DNA of 64,000 nucleotides from NCBI RefSeq assembly GCF_009727055.1, contig NC_052349.1, positions 90,670,514 through 90,734,513 of the forward strand. The letters are read 5' to 3'. The notes under the pieces are model-generated. The model was given only the letters and a program-made list of their open reading frames with translations. It made no database searches and had not been told where the DNA came from. Below are positions 11,989-24,223 of this stretch, one piece after another. Both the position numbers and the translations under genes were made by a program. The stretch is from Benincasa hispida. Taxonomy: Eukaryota > Streptophyta > Magnoliopsida > Cucurbitales > Cucurbitaceae. How positions within the stretch are numbered: the stretch's first letter is position 1; every line of letters begins with the position of its first letter.

Positions 11989-13013
11989 GAGTGTGTTTGG
12001 TGCATGATAAAAGTAGAGAGTTGAATTGGTAATTATAGTTAAATTATATGGGGAGTTAAATTGTCTTTTGTTTAGTTGAGTTGGTAATTATTGTTTGTGT
12101 TTGTTATGCAGAGTTGAGTTGGGGGATCTGATGCAGTTTTTTGTGAATAAGATTAGTTCTATTTTTTTCTGTTTGTTTTTTATTTCATTCTTTTATTTTT
12201 TTTTTAGTTTTATGTGTTGCTATTGTTGATTAATTTTCAAATATACACGTATTTTCTCAAATCATTTATGACATAAATTGGACAATCTCAATTTTTTTTC
12301 TCAATTTGTAGAACATAATAGATTATTTTTCATATATTCTTTTCAAAAACTATAATAATTCTAATTCTCTTCAATCTGTAAAATATACCAACAAAATATA
12401 TTTCATATTGTTGCTTAATTAATTGATATATTGTATATTGTATGTATATATATTGAAGGTAATTATCCCAATTACTAATTGGTATATTGTATGTATATAT
12501 ATAGAATCTATCTAAATTAACATTATTATTTCACATATCATGCCGTTTATTTTTATATAATATGGATAATATATTAGGAATTGAAATTGTACATAGTGGT
12601 GAGAATGTGATGTGATGTAGTACAGTAACATTTTTCATACGATCACAAAAATAATATAAACCGACCAAACCTGTGGCCGTTTCCAAAAAAATTTCACAAA
12701 ATATATGTTCTTTTCGATACTTAGAATATTCGTGTCATAATACAAACACAAAAATTACATGTCATGACGTATGCAAAAGTTATCATTCTTTTGACGATAA
12801 AAATAAAAAAAAAAAATCAGATCTGGAGAGAATTCAAATGACGAAGATGAGAGATGAGAGAAAGAAATGAAAATATCACTGGTTTTTAGGTTAGTTTTGA
12901 GTGGGTAAAAAATGTGGTTTTGATAATCCACATTTTTTCTTTATGGGCTTAACAAACATGGGTAATAAATACTCACCCAATCCAATAACTCATACCCATT
13001 TATCAAACATCCC
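11989..13013. mobile_element. Candidate PIF/Harbinger-type non-autonomous element, 1025 bp, TSD TAA
   Basis: The left end GAGTGTGTTTGGTGCATGATAA is similar to the reverse complement of the right end, GGGATGTTTGATAAATGGG. Each end is flanked by TAA (11986-11988 and 13014-13016), the 3-bp target expected for PIF/Harbinger elements. Subterminal sequence on both sides has TTGGTAATTA or GGGTAATAAAT phrases that resemble each other in inverted orientation. The interior holds no transposase; short open frames there are low complexity. Terminal identity is moderate, so this is a reasoned candidate. Confidence 0.5.
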
Positions 13014-13016
13014 TAA

Positions 13017-13814
13017 ACGATTATAATGAAGGGTAGTAGAATGGTGGGGCAAAATATAGATGAGGTTTGGTGAGAAAAGTAAAACAAAGGACAAAGAATT
13101 GTGGTCTTATGCTATTGAAATTGTACTATGGAGAGGGTGATGGGTCAACTTGTTTTGGTAAAATAATATGTAATTTTTTTAAAAGAGAAAAAAAGGCTAA
13201 AAAAGATTTGAGACTTTTTGGCCATTGAATCTTGGAAATTATGAGACTGTTGGGGAGTTTGGTGGATGATGCTTTTTATTAAATTCAATTTGGGATTATG
13301 CAAGTGGAACAAATGTTGACAATTAATATCCATTTAAACTTCTATGGGAGTGTCTTTCTTATTATTATTCAATAGCTAGAGATGGAAATTTTTTACCAGT
13401 TGATTAATGTCATAATTAATACTAATAATTGAAAATAAATAAAAAAAATCATATATTTTTAAGGACATTAGAAGAAATCGGGAATCAAATCTCCAACTTT
13501 AAAGGAAATACATGTCTATTATAATTGGATAAGCTTACTTTAGTAAAAGAGAAAAAAGAACAATCAATTGAGCTAGACGCTTATCTTGATAAATCTGAGT
13601 TTAAAAAAACTAGACAACATTTTATATCAAAACAAAAACTTATAGAATCATTCACAACCAAGGTTTAAGATGTCAATATTGACGAAAATACCACAATCTT
13701 AATTTTATAAAGTTGTTGATGAAAATGTTAATAAATGTCACGGATTTTTCTAAAAGCTAATAAAACAATAATTTTTTAAAGAAGCATATTTAGTTTTTTT
13801 TTTCTTTTACAAGA
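13017..13814. other. Intergenic stretch without a gene
   Basis: AT-rich sequence with no domain on either strand and no clear terminal repeats. Confidence 0.5.
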
Positions 13815-15645
13815 AAAACATATTCAATTTAATCAATAAACAAAATAAAGTGAATTTACATAACTCAAATCTAATAAACTAAAATCCAATGTTATTTAAT
13901 GTAACTTGAACAATATGTGATTGACACACAAATGAATCGTGTTCAAGTTATAACCTAAAATATCTATAGTACATGGATGATGTTAGGTGGCTTATCTTGG
14001 TAACACAATGAACATGACCCACTTAATGTTACAAATGTTGTAGGTGTTACAAACGATTTGATCCAAATCGTTGATGTGGACATGTGAGTGAAGGTATCTT
14101 ATACAATTAGTTTATATAAGACCAGACCACAAAATATTTAATTTCTTTTTGTAACACCGTTAATTGAAGATATTAATATTTCAAACGATAACCATGTAAC
14201 TCAATCTCAATCCTGAGTGAGTTATGAATTTCTGGTCATGAGCATTGTTCTTTGACTTGTATGGTGATAGTGGCTCGGGCCATCGACTCAATAAGCCTAC
14301 CATTTTTAGGATGAGACCGAGTGGAGAGTTGAAAATATAACTTCACAAGATGAAGTTTATTCCTTCCCATCTTTAGGGTAAGTAGACAAGTTATTCCCTT
14401 AATTGCTGACTCTGGGACTTGAACAATGAGGTCTCACCTTTTCATTGGCTCCGGAGGGACTTTGTTTATGGTAGGATCATAAACAGATTGTTCATTAGAG
14501 GATCAATGGTACTTAAGGAGTAAAAGGTAGTTACAGGGGTAAACGATAATTTGACCTAGTTATAACTACGAATAACTTGTGAAGGATTATCTTACGTAAA
14601 ATAGTTAAATCAATGAACACATAAAATATTCTACAGTTCATAAGAGTGTAGTTATAGGTCTTTAGTGCAATGTCTCATAGTTAATGAATATTGATTAATT
14701 TAATTAATTAATCTCGTATTGTTGGAGTTTATGACTGTAGATCCATTAGGTTCCTCTACTAGCCCAAAATGTGTTAAACAGGGATATTTGGTTTTGTAAG
14801 AATTTGAAATGTTCAAATTGTTTAAGGAAATTTATGTTAATTGTATGTGATACGATTAATATAATATAAAGTTAATTTGGAATAAGATTCAAATTAAACT
14901 ATATGATATGAGATTATTAATATTTGAACAAGATTCAAATATTAATTTAATATAAATTTGATTCATATTTAAACTGTAGATTAAAATTAATGTGAATGTA
15001 ATTCATATTAAAACTATAAATTATAAGAGAGAAATATATTTGAATATGATTCAAATATATATATACACTAAATATATGATATTTATAAGTAATTTAATTA
15101 GATTAAATAGATATTATTTAATTTAATTGTTAAATTAAAAAATAAAATAAAATAAAACATAACTCCCATGTAGTTGTACGGGAGTGGTAGGAGCTTGAGG
15201 GAGTCAACTCCCCTCACATAAATGCTCTAGAGTGTATCTACATTTGACGGGGGTTGTAAGTTTTACGTGAAAAACTACAAAAGATACACTCTCAATAATT
15301 CTCTTTGTCAATCACTCTAAAAAAATCAATAGAGAACACTTCTCTGAAAAATTGATCACTTTCAATTAGATCCCAAAATATGTCCTTGTCCAAGAGGATA
15401 GTGGAGAAGACCAATTGATGATGTCTTATTTATGACGAAATTGTTCGTGTTATTATAAATTTAACAAGATTGGAAGAAGATTAAGTGAAGAGTTCATCAA
15501 AGGTAGTATCCTATAACTCTGTATACCTTAGAAAGCATGCTTAACTTGTTTATTCTTTTGTTCTGTAACATTAAATTCTTGTAACAAAAGTTGGGGCAAA
15601 ACTATCACATGCTTCCGCACAAGAATTCGATTTCTTCAATATTTT
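13815..15645 (+). mobile_element. 5'-truncated copia-family LTR
   Basis: From about 13850 the sequence follows the plus-strand LTR family seen elsewhere in the window: AAACTAAAATCCAATGTTAT, then a CATGACCCACTT phrase, the TTAGAGGATCAATGGTACTT block, GATATAATT-type AT-rich stretches, and an end reading TTCCGCACAAG then GATTTCTTCA at about 15640. The usual TGTTGGGG start and the first hundred or so bases are missing or strongly degraded. No internal region follows on the right, so it is a solo or truncated LTR. The left boundary is approximate. Confidence 0.55.
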
Positions 15646-15874
15646 GGTCTTTGAACTTTTAAAATATTTGTTTTAACCCCTCTATTTTGTTTTTAGCAAA
15701 CTAATGACTTGATTTTGAGTATGTGTATACTACTACGTTAATATGAGTGATTTCAAACTAATTAGATTAGAGATGAAGATTGAACAAGTGGGAATTAGAA
15801 AGAAAAATAATATAACAATGACCAAAAAGTCTTTAATAAGTTTGGAGGCTAAAATAAACATTATAGAAAACTTA

Positions 15875-16309
15875 GGGCCTGTTTGGTAGGCAATCTGAAA
15901 ACAAAAATTTGAAAACAAGGGACTCATTTCATATTTTAGATATATGTTTGGTAGCAAATTCAGAAATTAAATTTTAATTTAAACAAATTTTCAATATGTG
16001 ATTGAAATATATTTAATTGTTCACTAAATATTAGGTTAAATATAAATTATTACTAATTAATTTTTTAACTTGTTTCATGTAAAAATTTTTATATAATCAA
16101 TATTTGTAATATCATATAATATATACATTATATTATATATTTTAGATTTAATAAAAATAATTGAGTTTATAGCATTAAATAATATAATAGTTGTTACTTT
16201 TATCGGTTTAAAAAATCCGAAAGTAATTTTCGGAAACACTATCAACCGAACATAACTCAATGAATCTGAAAATATAAGACAAAATATGAGTTATCTACCA
16301 AATAAGTCC
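15875..16309. mobile_element. MITE with TIRs, about 435 bp
   Basis: The left end GGGCCTGTTTGGTAGGCAA and the reverse complement of the right end, GGACTTATTTGGTAGATAA, are inverted repeats with mismatches. The phrases near both ends (AATCTGAAAA and ATTTTCAGATT in reverse) extend the symmetry. The flanking trinucleotides are TTA on the left and TAA on the right, close to the TWA target of PIF/Harbinger elements but not identical. There is no transposase. A hAT origin is the alternative, since the left end is preceded by TA. Confidence 0.5.
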
Positions 16310-18437
16310 TAATAAATCAAAATAATTGTTTTAAAAACGTAGGAACTAAAATACAACAACTTAAAGATTTGACCGAGGTAGGTTTTAAACCAAATTAAAA
16401 ATTAGAACAAAATAACAAAAAAAAAAAAAAAGCATTAATTTGTTATGATTTATTTAAATATATTATCTATAATTCAGGAGAGAAAGGAGGAGGAAAAAAA
16501 CAAAACAAAAGGCGCCAGGAAGGAGGGCGACGAGAAAGGCAATGGATTCATTGCAACTCAAAGCAATTGGATCTTGTAAATTGTTGCTATTCAGTTTGTC
16601 TTTTTTCACACTAATTGAATCTTTCGTCTGTTTAACCTGTGAATTCTCTCTCCCCCATACTATTTTTTTTTCAATTATTAATTTTCGCCGAAATTTCAGA
16701 ATCTGCGGCGATTTGTTCTATTAGGATCTGTTGGGTTTCTCTTTCGTTGGAAAAAAAATTATTGTTCTTTAATGGGTTATTTCAATTTCTTTTGTTATGT
16801 TCGCCATTGTAGTTGTTTTGTGTGAATGATTTATGCATATTTCCAACTTTAAAGTATGACAATTTTCGTATGAACGACTTAAATTTGATGCTTCAACTAA
16901 TCTAATACAATAGTGTTCTCACGTGTAGGACTCTTCCTGCCTCACTCTCTCTTGTTTGTGACAATAGCAAAAGTTATTCGTTGTTGTTTTAAGAATCTTG
17001 GTCAAACGACATTTTAGACATAAAATTTAGGTCATTCTTTAAAAAAAAAAAATAAAAAAAAAAAAAAAAACCATCAATGGGTGTTGCAATACAACTTGAG
17101 GTTTAAAAAATGAACTTAATTTATTCTTTCAATTCTGTGTTGTTCCCCCTCCCACTCAATTGTAGTTTAAATAATGCTTCCTTTGACATTGTCCCCACTA
17201 GATCACATGCTTTAGCTCTAGAATGCAGACAAAGCCACCTTCAGTTTTGATTTTTACTAATAAGTCATTATAATAAGCCATGTTGCTGGTTTTTACTGTT
17301 TGGCTTGGATCTGAGATTAATTTCTTTTTCATTTTTCCTATGGCAACTGACTGTGGTGGCATGGCCTTGTGAATTGTGAGGATATGGTTTCATTCATAGA
17401 TACATATGCCAGCTGACAGTTCCAGATGTTGTTGGTAGAGTTTTTGTTTCATGTTTGGAATCAGGGTGAAATAAGCTAATTCAGGGTAGTGTTTGTGAGT
17501 GATTTTGAAATGGTAAAAATAATTTTTTTTTAATCTTCAAAATCACTTTGAAACGTGCTTTTTTAATTATTATTCAATATCAGTTTTGATAGTAAAAATC
17601 ACGTTTAAAAGTATAAAACAGAACATTCAACTGATTTTGAATTATTAATGGTATGTCTGAGAATGATTTTAACCATTTCAAAATCACTCCTAAGCGTGCT
17701 CTCTAATGGACTATTTTTCTTTATCCTTCTCTCGATATTTCAGGCTTGAAGTTGAGAGCAAAGTCTAGTATACTAGTCTTGTGAAGTTACTGAACTTCAA
17801 TTTGAGGTGGCTTTGAAGTGTTATGAACAAATTATTGCTTGGATGGTTTTGAAGTCCTTCACTATACTATTGAAGTGACTCTGATATACAATACCAAACA
17901 GATTTGTTTTTTGGTCTTCTGAAAATGTTTCTTTTCTTTCATGGCTCTTACATTCCATCCAGTTTGTGGAAAAGTTATTGGCTGATTAGAGACTTATCTA
18001 GAATCAAAAGGTATACAGATTTGACATGTTATTGTGTAATAACATAGGCTGGTTGGTTACTTCACCATTTTTACAAGATCAATTTGTCAAAGTTTTTTGT
18101 GGCGTCTTACCTTCTCCTCATTGGCCATTCCTGATGAAATTGGTTTGTTTAACATCATTATTCAAATTGTACTCTGATTCTACTAGCATCATGCTTTCAA
18201 ATTAGATATACATCCTTTCATGAACCCTTGCTTCTATGATATTGTAGGTGAACTGTAATTTACCCTTTATTCCTTCATTGTAATTTGAGAGAGCAAGTTG
18301 GCCATCGGCTAGGCAAGTACACCAGATTGTAGACATTCAGAGATCAATGGGCACTGCAAAATAGTAAGTTCCGTTGTATACAAAATAAAGAAAATGGTTA
18401 TGCTACTCTTATTTTTAGGATTGAAGAATTCGCTATA
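16310..18437. other. Intergenic stretch with a leader-like purine/GC-richer patch; no supported gene
   Basis: A patch at about 16478-16545 (AGGAGGAGG, GGCGCC and GGGCGACG motifs) is richer in G than its surroundings and leads to an ATG at 16542. The open frame from there is only 60 codons, is hydrophobic, and has no recognisable domain. It could be the first exon or leader of a plus-strand transcript running toward the convergent F-box gene, but I see no further coding exons. An A-rich run lies at 17041-17072. A phrase ATTTTGAAATGGT and related ones recur at 17500-17700. The F-box gene's 3' UTR must lie in the right-hand part. Confidence 0.35.
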
Positions 18438-19562
18438 TCAAAGTGTGTAACTTGAGTTAAATGCAAAAGGAGCAAGGCTTGGTTGAAGAAGCAGTCCTTT
18501 TATTGGCAAGTTATGTACTCTTTTGCTTCTAATTTGAGAACATCCATCAATCCAAACCCATTCCCATTTATTCTTCTCTTTTCTTTCTCTCCAGATTACC
18601 ATTCCATTTCCTAGCTCCTTATACAAGCACATAACCTCATTGTTGCCTACACACTTGGTGTTTATCCAGCTTCCATGACTTCCTCCTACAAGTTTTATCC
18701 CCAACTCATTTGGCACCTTCTCAACCAATACCCACATATCTCCATCTCCATACTCCCAAACACAGGCTTCTTCCCCACATATGCCGCCAACTAATGCGAG
18801 CCTTCCATTTCGAGATGTAAGTGTAGCAAATTCAAGTCGATCAGCCATTGGCACCTGCAATTCCCTGCAATTGTTTGAGTCAATCTCAAAGCCCATCACA
18901 CTGAATGCCCTTGCAGAGGTTATCCAATACAGAACTCCTTTAGAATACACACTCTCATTATGAGTCCAGACGGTTAATCTCACAGCAAATTCCACTGGCA
19001 GTGATCCTACAATTTTCCATGAGTCGTTTCTAGAGTCGTACATTTCCAACTTGGATTCATATATGGTGCCACCTTGTGGTGCCGCTGACATCCCTCCTGC
19101 TACATAGACATTGAAGTCTGGAAACTGAGAGTCTTGGCCTGTGTTTTGCATCACAACTCCCACTGCTGGATTAGTCCTAATGATGTTTGGCCTCGGAAGA
19201 TACCGAAATTGGCTTGTGAATGGATTGCATATGATCAATTGTAGAACAGAACTTATGGATCTTAAAAGCAGAAGACTACCAACAGGGGCAATTGGTTTAA
19301 CTAAATCAGGAAGGAACTCAAGTGAGAGCTTATGCCAATTATCAAGAATTGGATTATGAGCAAAACATAGCTTGTGTGCCCGCAAGGGCAAGGCGATGAA
19401 CCATGAAGGATGATACTGCGATAGAATTGACTCGGTGTTCAAAGGGCAAGTATCTACGCACTTGTGCCAATGCTTGCAAGCTGATCTAGCTCTTGCCAAA
19501 GAGTCTGGGGATAGGAAGGAGAAGATGTTGGCAAGGAGATCAAAAGGAAGGCTACTCCACAT
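18438..19562 (-). CDS. F-box/kelch-like protein (putative SCF ubiquitin-ligase substrate receptor)
   Basis: A single uninterrupted 374-codon frame. Residues 2-40 form an F-box: SLPFDLLANIFSFL, then a conserved run of Ala/Arg ending in a CKHW motif. In the family this helix set binds the SKP1-like adaptor of SCF E3 ligases. The rest (about 75-360) has the G-rich beta-strand phrases of plant kelch or F-box-associated domains, for example VYVAGG, YDSRNDSWKIVGSLP, GVLYWIT, GRLALVGG and VWEYGD; this part normally binds the target protein. An in-frame TGA nine codons upstream supports the chosen ATG. No signal peptide or membrane segment is apparent. Plant F-box genes of this kind are often intronless, as here. 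The nearest orthologue and substrate are not identifiable from sequence alone. Confidence 0.93.
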   Translation of the reverse strand: MWSSLPFDLLANIFSFLSPDSLARARSACKHWHKCVDTCPLNTESILSQYHPSWFIALPLRAHKLCFAHNPILDNWHKLSLEFLPDLVKPIAPVGSLLLLRSISSVLQLIICNPFTSQFRYLPRPNIIRTNPAVGVVMQNTGQDSQFPDFNVYVAGGMSAAPQGGTIYESKLEMYDSRNDSWKIVGSLPVEFAVRLTVWTHNESVYSKGVLYWITSARAFSVMGFEIDSNNCRELQVPMADRLEFATLTSRNGRLALVGGICGEEACVWEYGDGDMWVLVEKVPNELGIKLVGGSHGSWINTKCVGNNEVMCLYKELGNGMVIWRERKEKNKWEWVWIDGCSQIRSKRVHNLPIKGLLLQPSLAPFAFNSSYTL

Positions 19563-19608
19563 GGTTGATGAAAAGAGTGAAATTTTTCATCAAAAGGTTA
19601 GTAAATTG

Positions 19609-19616
19609 TATATATG
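19609..19616 (-). promoter_or_regulatory. Possible TATA element of the F-box gene
   Basis: On the minus strand ATATATAC lies about 47 bases upstream of the F-box start codon. If used, the 5' UTR would be very short, so a more distal promoter or a leader intron is equally possible. Confidence 0.22.
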
Positions 19617-19622
19617 CAGTGC

Positions 19623-22600
19623 AGCCACAACTGATGATTGAAATGCAATCATTCCAGATGAATTATTGAAAAGCATTGAAATGTGTGGCCACATGAACGT
19701 TGATCTGTATGGTCTGACCCACATGGGAATCTCATTTATTTATTTGTTTCTTTTCTGAATCAGGCATTTGGTTGCTTTTTGATGCATACATTAGAGAACT
19801 TTGGTCCTTAGCAGAGCCCAAAGGGCAAATATATGTCTTTGACATACACATAAAATATCTCTGCTACCTTCTCGTACCTTTTGAGTAGTAAATTTTGTTC
19901 TTGTTTCTGTTTATTTTACTGATCTTTATCAGTTGAACTGTTCTTATAATATCTAAGTGATATGTTTCTTTGATAGATGAAGACCAAATTAGCACGTAAC
20001 ACCAACCAAGTTTAGATGTTGATATTGATTTTGATGTTGATGCTGTGATTATCCTTTGATTATCTCTCTCTTGTTAATGTTTCTTTCGTACCATGTTTCG
20101 TCTATTAATTGGCGAGGTTGGCTGAATTGAATATAAGATAATTCAATTCAATTGTACTAATATTGTGTTTATTATAATTATCATTCTATAGTCGACTTTT
20201 AAGGTCTTGTTTGACTGAGTTTACTTTAAAACTTCTTTATTATTATCCTTTTCTTTTCTTATCTCCTAAGAAAGAAAACATTATATGTATTTGTTTTTTA
20301 AAAAAAAAAAAAAAATTGCATAGGATTCCTTTGCAGGTTGGTTAAAAAGGCTTGTCCGTATATTTTAAGCAGTGATTTGTAATTTTCCCTCATTTGTTAT
20401 TATGCAATTTTGTTACTGAGCTCCAAAATGTGGAAGGGAGAGCCTAAGGGTTGTGGCCACTTCCCCTCATGTTTTTGCCGTCTCATGGTTCTGAGTTAGA
20501 AAATGCGTTTTGAACCTAAACATAGTTGGATTGATTAAGATATTATATTCTTAATTGATGATTGAATCTCTGTTTCAACATGTAGTTGTCTAAATGTTCA
20601 GTTTTTATTTTTTAATATTTAATTTATAGGTTTAAATACTAATTTAATTTTTGTACTTTTGACTTTGGTACATTTTTGTTTATATACTTTAAAATATTCT
20701 TTTCACTTTTGTACTTTAACTTTAGTTAATTGTGGCTCTCTATACTTTTAAAAAAATCTATTTTGGTCTTTGTATTACTAAAAATGATTGTTTTAGTCCA
20801 TCTATTTTCATTTTTATTTCATGGTATCTTGTTTAAAAATACAAAGACCAAAACGAACCAAAATTGAAAGTAGAAGGACCAAAATAAATGAAAGTAAAAA
20901 ATATAATGACGAAAATTGACGTGTTGAAAGAATAAAGATCAAAATGGACATGAACCGAAAAATACATCATTTGAGATAAGGTAATCAAGAGATAATGAAC
21001 TACCTGTGGGAGGATTTTTTTTTTCTTTCACCATCAAAAATAAATTTTTTTCTCTCTTTCGAGCAAGTCTTAAATATAAATATGAAATAAATTGAAACAT
21101 AAGGGACTAAATTGAAATCACACGATACAAAAGATCAAGAGATGTATTTAACAACTAAAGTGAACTTAGCTCAACAATAGTAGACATTCTTAAAGATTAA
21201 AGGTTTAATCTTTTATCTCTATAATTGTTTTACTAAAATTTAAAAAAAAAAAAAAAAAAAAAGAAAAAAAGAGAGAGAGATGTAGTTAACATTTTTTAAA
21301 ATTTCTATAAAATATTTCAGTAAATATTTTTGTCTTTATGTTTCTTTTCTTTTCAAGATCTCATCATTTTGCATCCCAAGATGGTTGAAGTGGACTTTGT
21401 TAATTTTTGTTAGTAGTAAAAGAAAAAAAAAAGGATTATTAAGTTATGGAGAGAATTAATTTCATCATTTACCAGAATTTGGGTTAAATTAAAATGTCCA
21501 AGTTTGTGACTAGCTCGCTTGTTTCTTATCAAAATGAGCATAAATAAATTTACACAAAGTTTGTATTATCAATTTCAAAGTTTAAGAGATTTGAAAAAAA
21601 AAAAAAAATCACTTGTTATTTTTAGAGTTACAATTGTAATTTCATCCTTTATTAATGTTCAAGATTTAATATTTCTATTTTGACTATTTTAATTAGGTAT
21701 TTGTAATTTATCAAAAGAATAGAGTATTCATCGTTCATCCAAGATTCTCATGCAGTGGACATCTAGATTACTGTGTTTGTTTTGCAATAATGTTAGATGT
21801 CCTAGCAATTAGAGATTCTCAAACATCTTAAGCTGTCTATCAAAGGACATCTTGAGATCTTTACATGTCGAGGGAGAGGGAGGGAGTCTTTCCATCGGTA
21901 TTTTTTTACATGATGTCAATATGAAGAGTAAATAGACATTTTTATTATATCGTAAAAAAATTGAACGAGTCATAAAAGAGAAGGAATGAAATATCATTAA
22001 TACAAATATAATATAAATAATGAGCATGTTTACCTCATTGTATGTATATTTCTTAGTTATTTTTTATTTTTTATTTTTATAATTTTCTATAAATCGGACG
22101 TCCATATTTTCATCCATATTTTTGTAAAATTGAGGTTTTGATATTTTTATTGACATTTTATGCCTCGGAGTAAACTATAAAGTGAATGACACATTTGAAG
22201 TAAAGTCAAAACTAAATGGATACTTAAAAGTCAAACAATAAAAGGTCACTGGAGTGAAGTTCATATAATGACATGCTTGTAACAATGAATGAAATGTAAC
22301 ATTAAAGAGACGCATCAAATTTCATTAATTTAGATTTGGACCTCTTGTGATTTAGACACTTATGCATTGAAAGAATTTAAAAACAGGTTTGATATGCATT
22401 TAAATTTTATTTTATATTTTTAGATTAACTAAATTAAATTAAATAGATTCAACAAATGCGAGTTTGACATTTTTTTAATTAGAAAATATATTGTTTTAAA
22501 ATTGTGTGATCTAAACCACGTAAATTATAAAAAGCATTATTCATGTTTTCAATGTATTTTGATTTTAAATTTAAATTTTGAAATGAAAAATTACATTTAA

Positions 22601-22635
22601 TAAAAAAAAAAAAAAAAAACATATGAACTTTGATA
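19623..22635. other. Intergenic region upstream of the F-box gene; no gene recognised
   Basis: About 3 kb with no domain on either strand. It contains several A-runs (20300, 21242, 21594 and 22600), a possible foldback repeat (listed separately), and AT-rich single-copy-looking sequence. The F-box promoter and any leader exon would lie in the first part. Confidence 0.5.
20635..20960. repeat. Possible foldback element with TTTGTACTTT / AAAGTAnAAGGACCAAAAT motifs
   Basis: The left half contains repeated TTTGTACTTT and TTTTGGTC phrases, and the right half contains GACCAAAA and AAAGTA phrases. The two halves can pair imperfectly around a centre near 20815. This resembles common noncoding foldback repeats in plants. 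No clean ends or target duplication were found. Confidence 0.3.
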
Positions 22636-22639
22636 GGAT

Positions 22640-22990
22640 ATATAGACTCATTTTTTTCCCTTCTTTTTTTTCTTTCCTTTTTTTAGCAAAAAAACAACAA
22701 TAACAACAAACACAACACTCTTAAACACATGTAAGGTAAACCACCCGTGGTGAGAAGAAAATAGGAGAGGCAAAACTTGTTCGAATATCGCTGTACGCAT
22801 AAGGGAGTTCCCCAAGGAATTGTCGCCCTTTTGCAAATAGGAAAAAGTAGACTAAGCAATCACTTCTAAGCAATCATATTTCACCCAAATATTATGCACA
22901 TTAGTAGACGAAGTCTAATCCAAACCTTCGTAAATAGCCATAGCCTTAAAGAACTCTGACCTCACTTTATCCTTGAATGAACTTAAACAC
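22640..22990 (-). pseudogene. Possible LINE RNase H-like (RVT_3) remnant
   Basis: Read on the minus strand, translated fragments include AMAIYEGLD, then a DCLEVIA phrase about 25 residues later, then a LQKGDNSLGN stretch and a final H..WF..H segment. The order A-x-A-I-x-x-G-L, then D-C-x-x-V, matches the plant RVT_3 pattern, in which the second Asp is catalytic. Stops interrupt the frame. An A-rich stretch follows downstream on the minus strand. The resemblance is weak and only partial. Confidence 0.3.
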
Positions 22991-23784
22991 GGGCAAACGA
23001 ACACGTCTTAAATTCCTAGTGTTGGAGTTGTTGTCCCAAATCTCGTAGGGTCCTAGAGTTCGTAATTGTATTATACAAATATTTTATTTATTTAATAAAA
23101 TATGAGATGTTTTATTTGACATTTAGTAGCATTTGTTGGAACGTACCAATGCGTGGCGGAAGAAACCAGGATTCATAAGCACTCTAGTTCATTAATTTTA
23201 GTAGAAAAGAAAACATGTTTCAACAGAAATAAATGGATGTCATGTCATAACATGCTTCAACAGAAATAAATGGGTTTCATGACATACCTTTGAAGAACTT
23301 CCTCTAAGTTCGAATTCAGCTGCAAATCTCCTCTGAATCTTGTTGTAGACCACCCTAAGATCTTCTTTACTATTTTCTTAGTGCTCTAGATTGAGTAGTG
23401 AGACTCAAAATAAGCCTGAATTAAGGGAATTTGGAGGCAAGTTCACTACAGCAATCCGGCAGAAGAACAACTTCTTCTCACGATTTTTTTCTGAAAAATT
23501 TGTTCGGTTGCATTTTTCTTCAAAACACTCCAATCTCTTCAATATATTGCAGACATTCATGCAAAGAGATTTGTTGCATGAGATGTAGCTGATAACTAGC
23601 AAAAATGTCAGTTATTATAAGTCTTTTATTTAGAATTATGAGGGCTAATAAGTAGAAAATGTGGTGATAATACTTAGAATTTGCAAAAAATTGAGTTTTG
23701 CGTCGATTAGCACCTAAATCCTCACTGACCCCAATATTATGCATTACTCCGTGCCAAAGTGTCTATTTTTGTAGCTATCGCAGG

Positions 23785-23877
23785 AATCAAACGCATGCGT
23801 TGGAAATAAGCACTCGCAATCAAACACATGCGTTGGAAATAAGCACTTGCAATCAAACACATGCATTGGAAATAGAC
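23785..23877 (+). repeat. 33-bp tandem array, about 3 units
   Basis: Three units of 33 bases containing AATCAAACACATGCGTTGGA followed by AATAAGCACT. The unit length keeps one frame open as an 11-residue repeat (NQTHALEISTR-like), which explains the short open frame here. Confidence 0.9.
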
Positions 23878-23907
23878 AAATGCATGCAGTGATCGCATGT
23901 GCCCATC

Positions 23908-24010
23908 GCATGGAAGTTGCGGTGATTGAATGCGTCCATCGCATGGAAGTTACGGTGATCAAATGCGTCCATCGCATGGAAGTTGAGGTGATCAAGCGAA
24001 TGCGGTGATC
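23908..24010 (+). repeat. Second 33-bp tandem array, about 3 units
   Basis: Units of 33 bases containing GCATGGAAGTTGCGGTGATC followed by AAATGCGTCCATC. The sequence differs from the neighbouring array but has the same period. The repeat again keeps frames open on the minus strand. Confidence 0.85.
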
Positions 24011-24215
24011 AATTGGAAATTGCGGCCATGGAGTGACAACCATAATAGAAGGACGATCACAAGATGGGTAGAACGCGTTGATACTTCAACTAAATCAAGC
24101 TCGGACGTATATCTTGGGAGTATTAACAAGATAAGACGATGTGATATTTCCCATACTGCGACAAAGGCAGCAGTGAGACATAACGCAATCATGATAGCTG
24201 TCGGCGTTTAAACCC

Positions 24216-24223
24216 TATAAATA
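24216..24223 (+). promoter_or_regulatory. TATA box of the nested LTR-like insertion
   Basis: TATAAATA in the context CCCTATAAATATCCCC, 200 bases downstream of the 33-bp arrays. This is a standard plant core-promoter position for an LTR. Confidence 0.45.

Noticed and set aside
16542..16724. Short plus-strand frame after a G-rich leader-like patch
   Set aside because: Only 60 codons, no recognisable motif, no downstream coding exons; kept only as a remark in the intergenic entry.
18781..19641. Three plus-strand frames overlapping the F-box gene
   Set aside because: Antisense shadows of the 374-codon gene; no domains of their own.
23785..24010. Regular 33-bp repeats considered as a CRISPR-like array
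   Set aside because: Units are contiguous without variable spacers, lie in plant LTR-like DNA, and have no cas genes.
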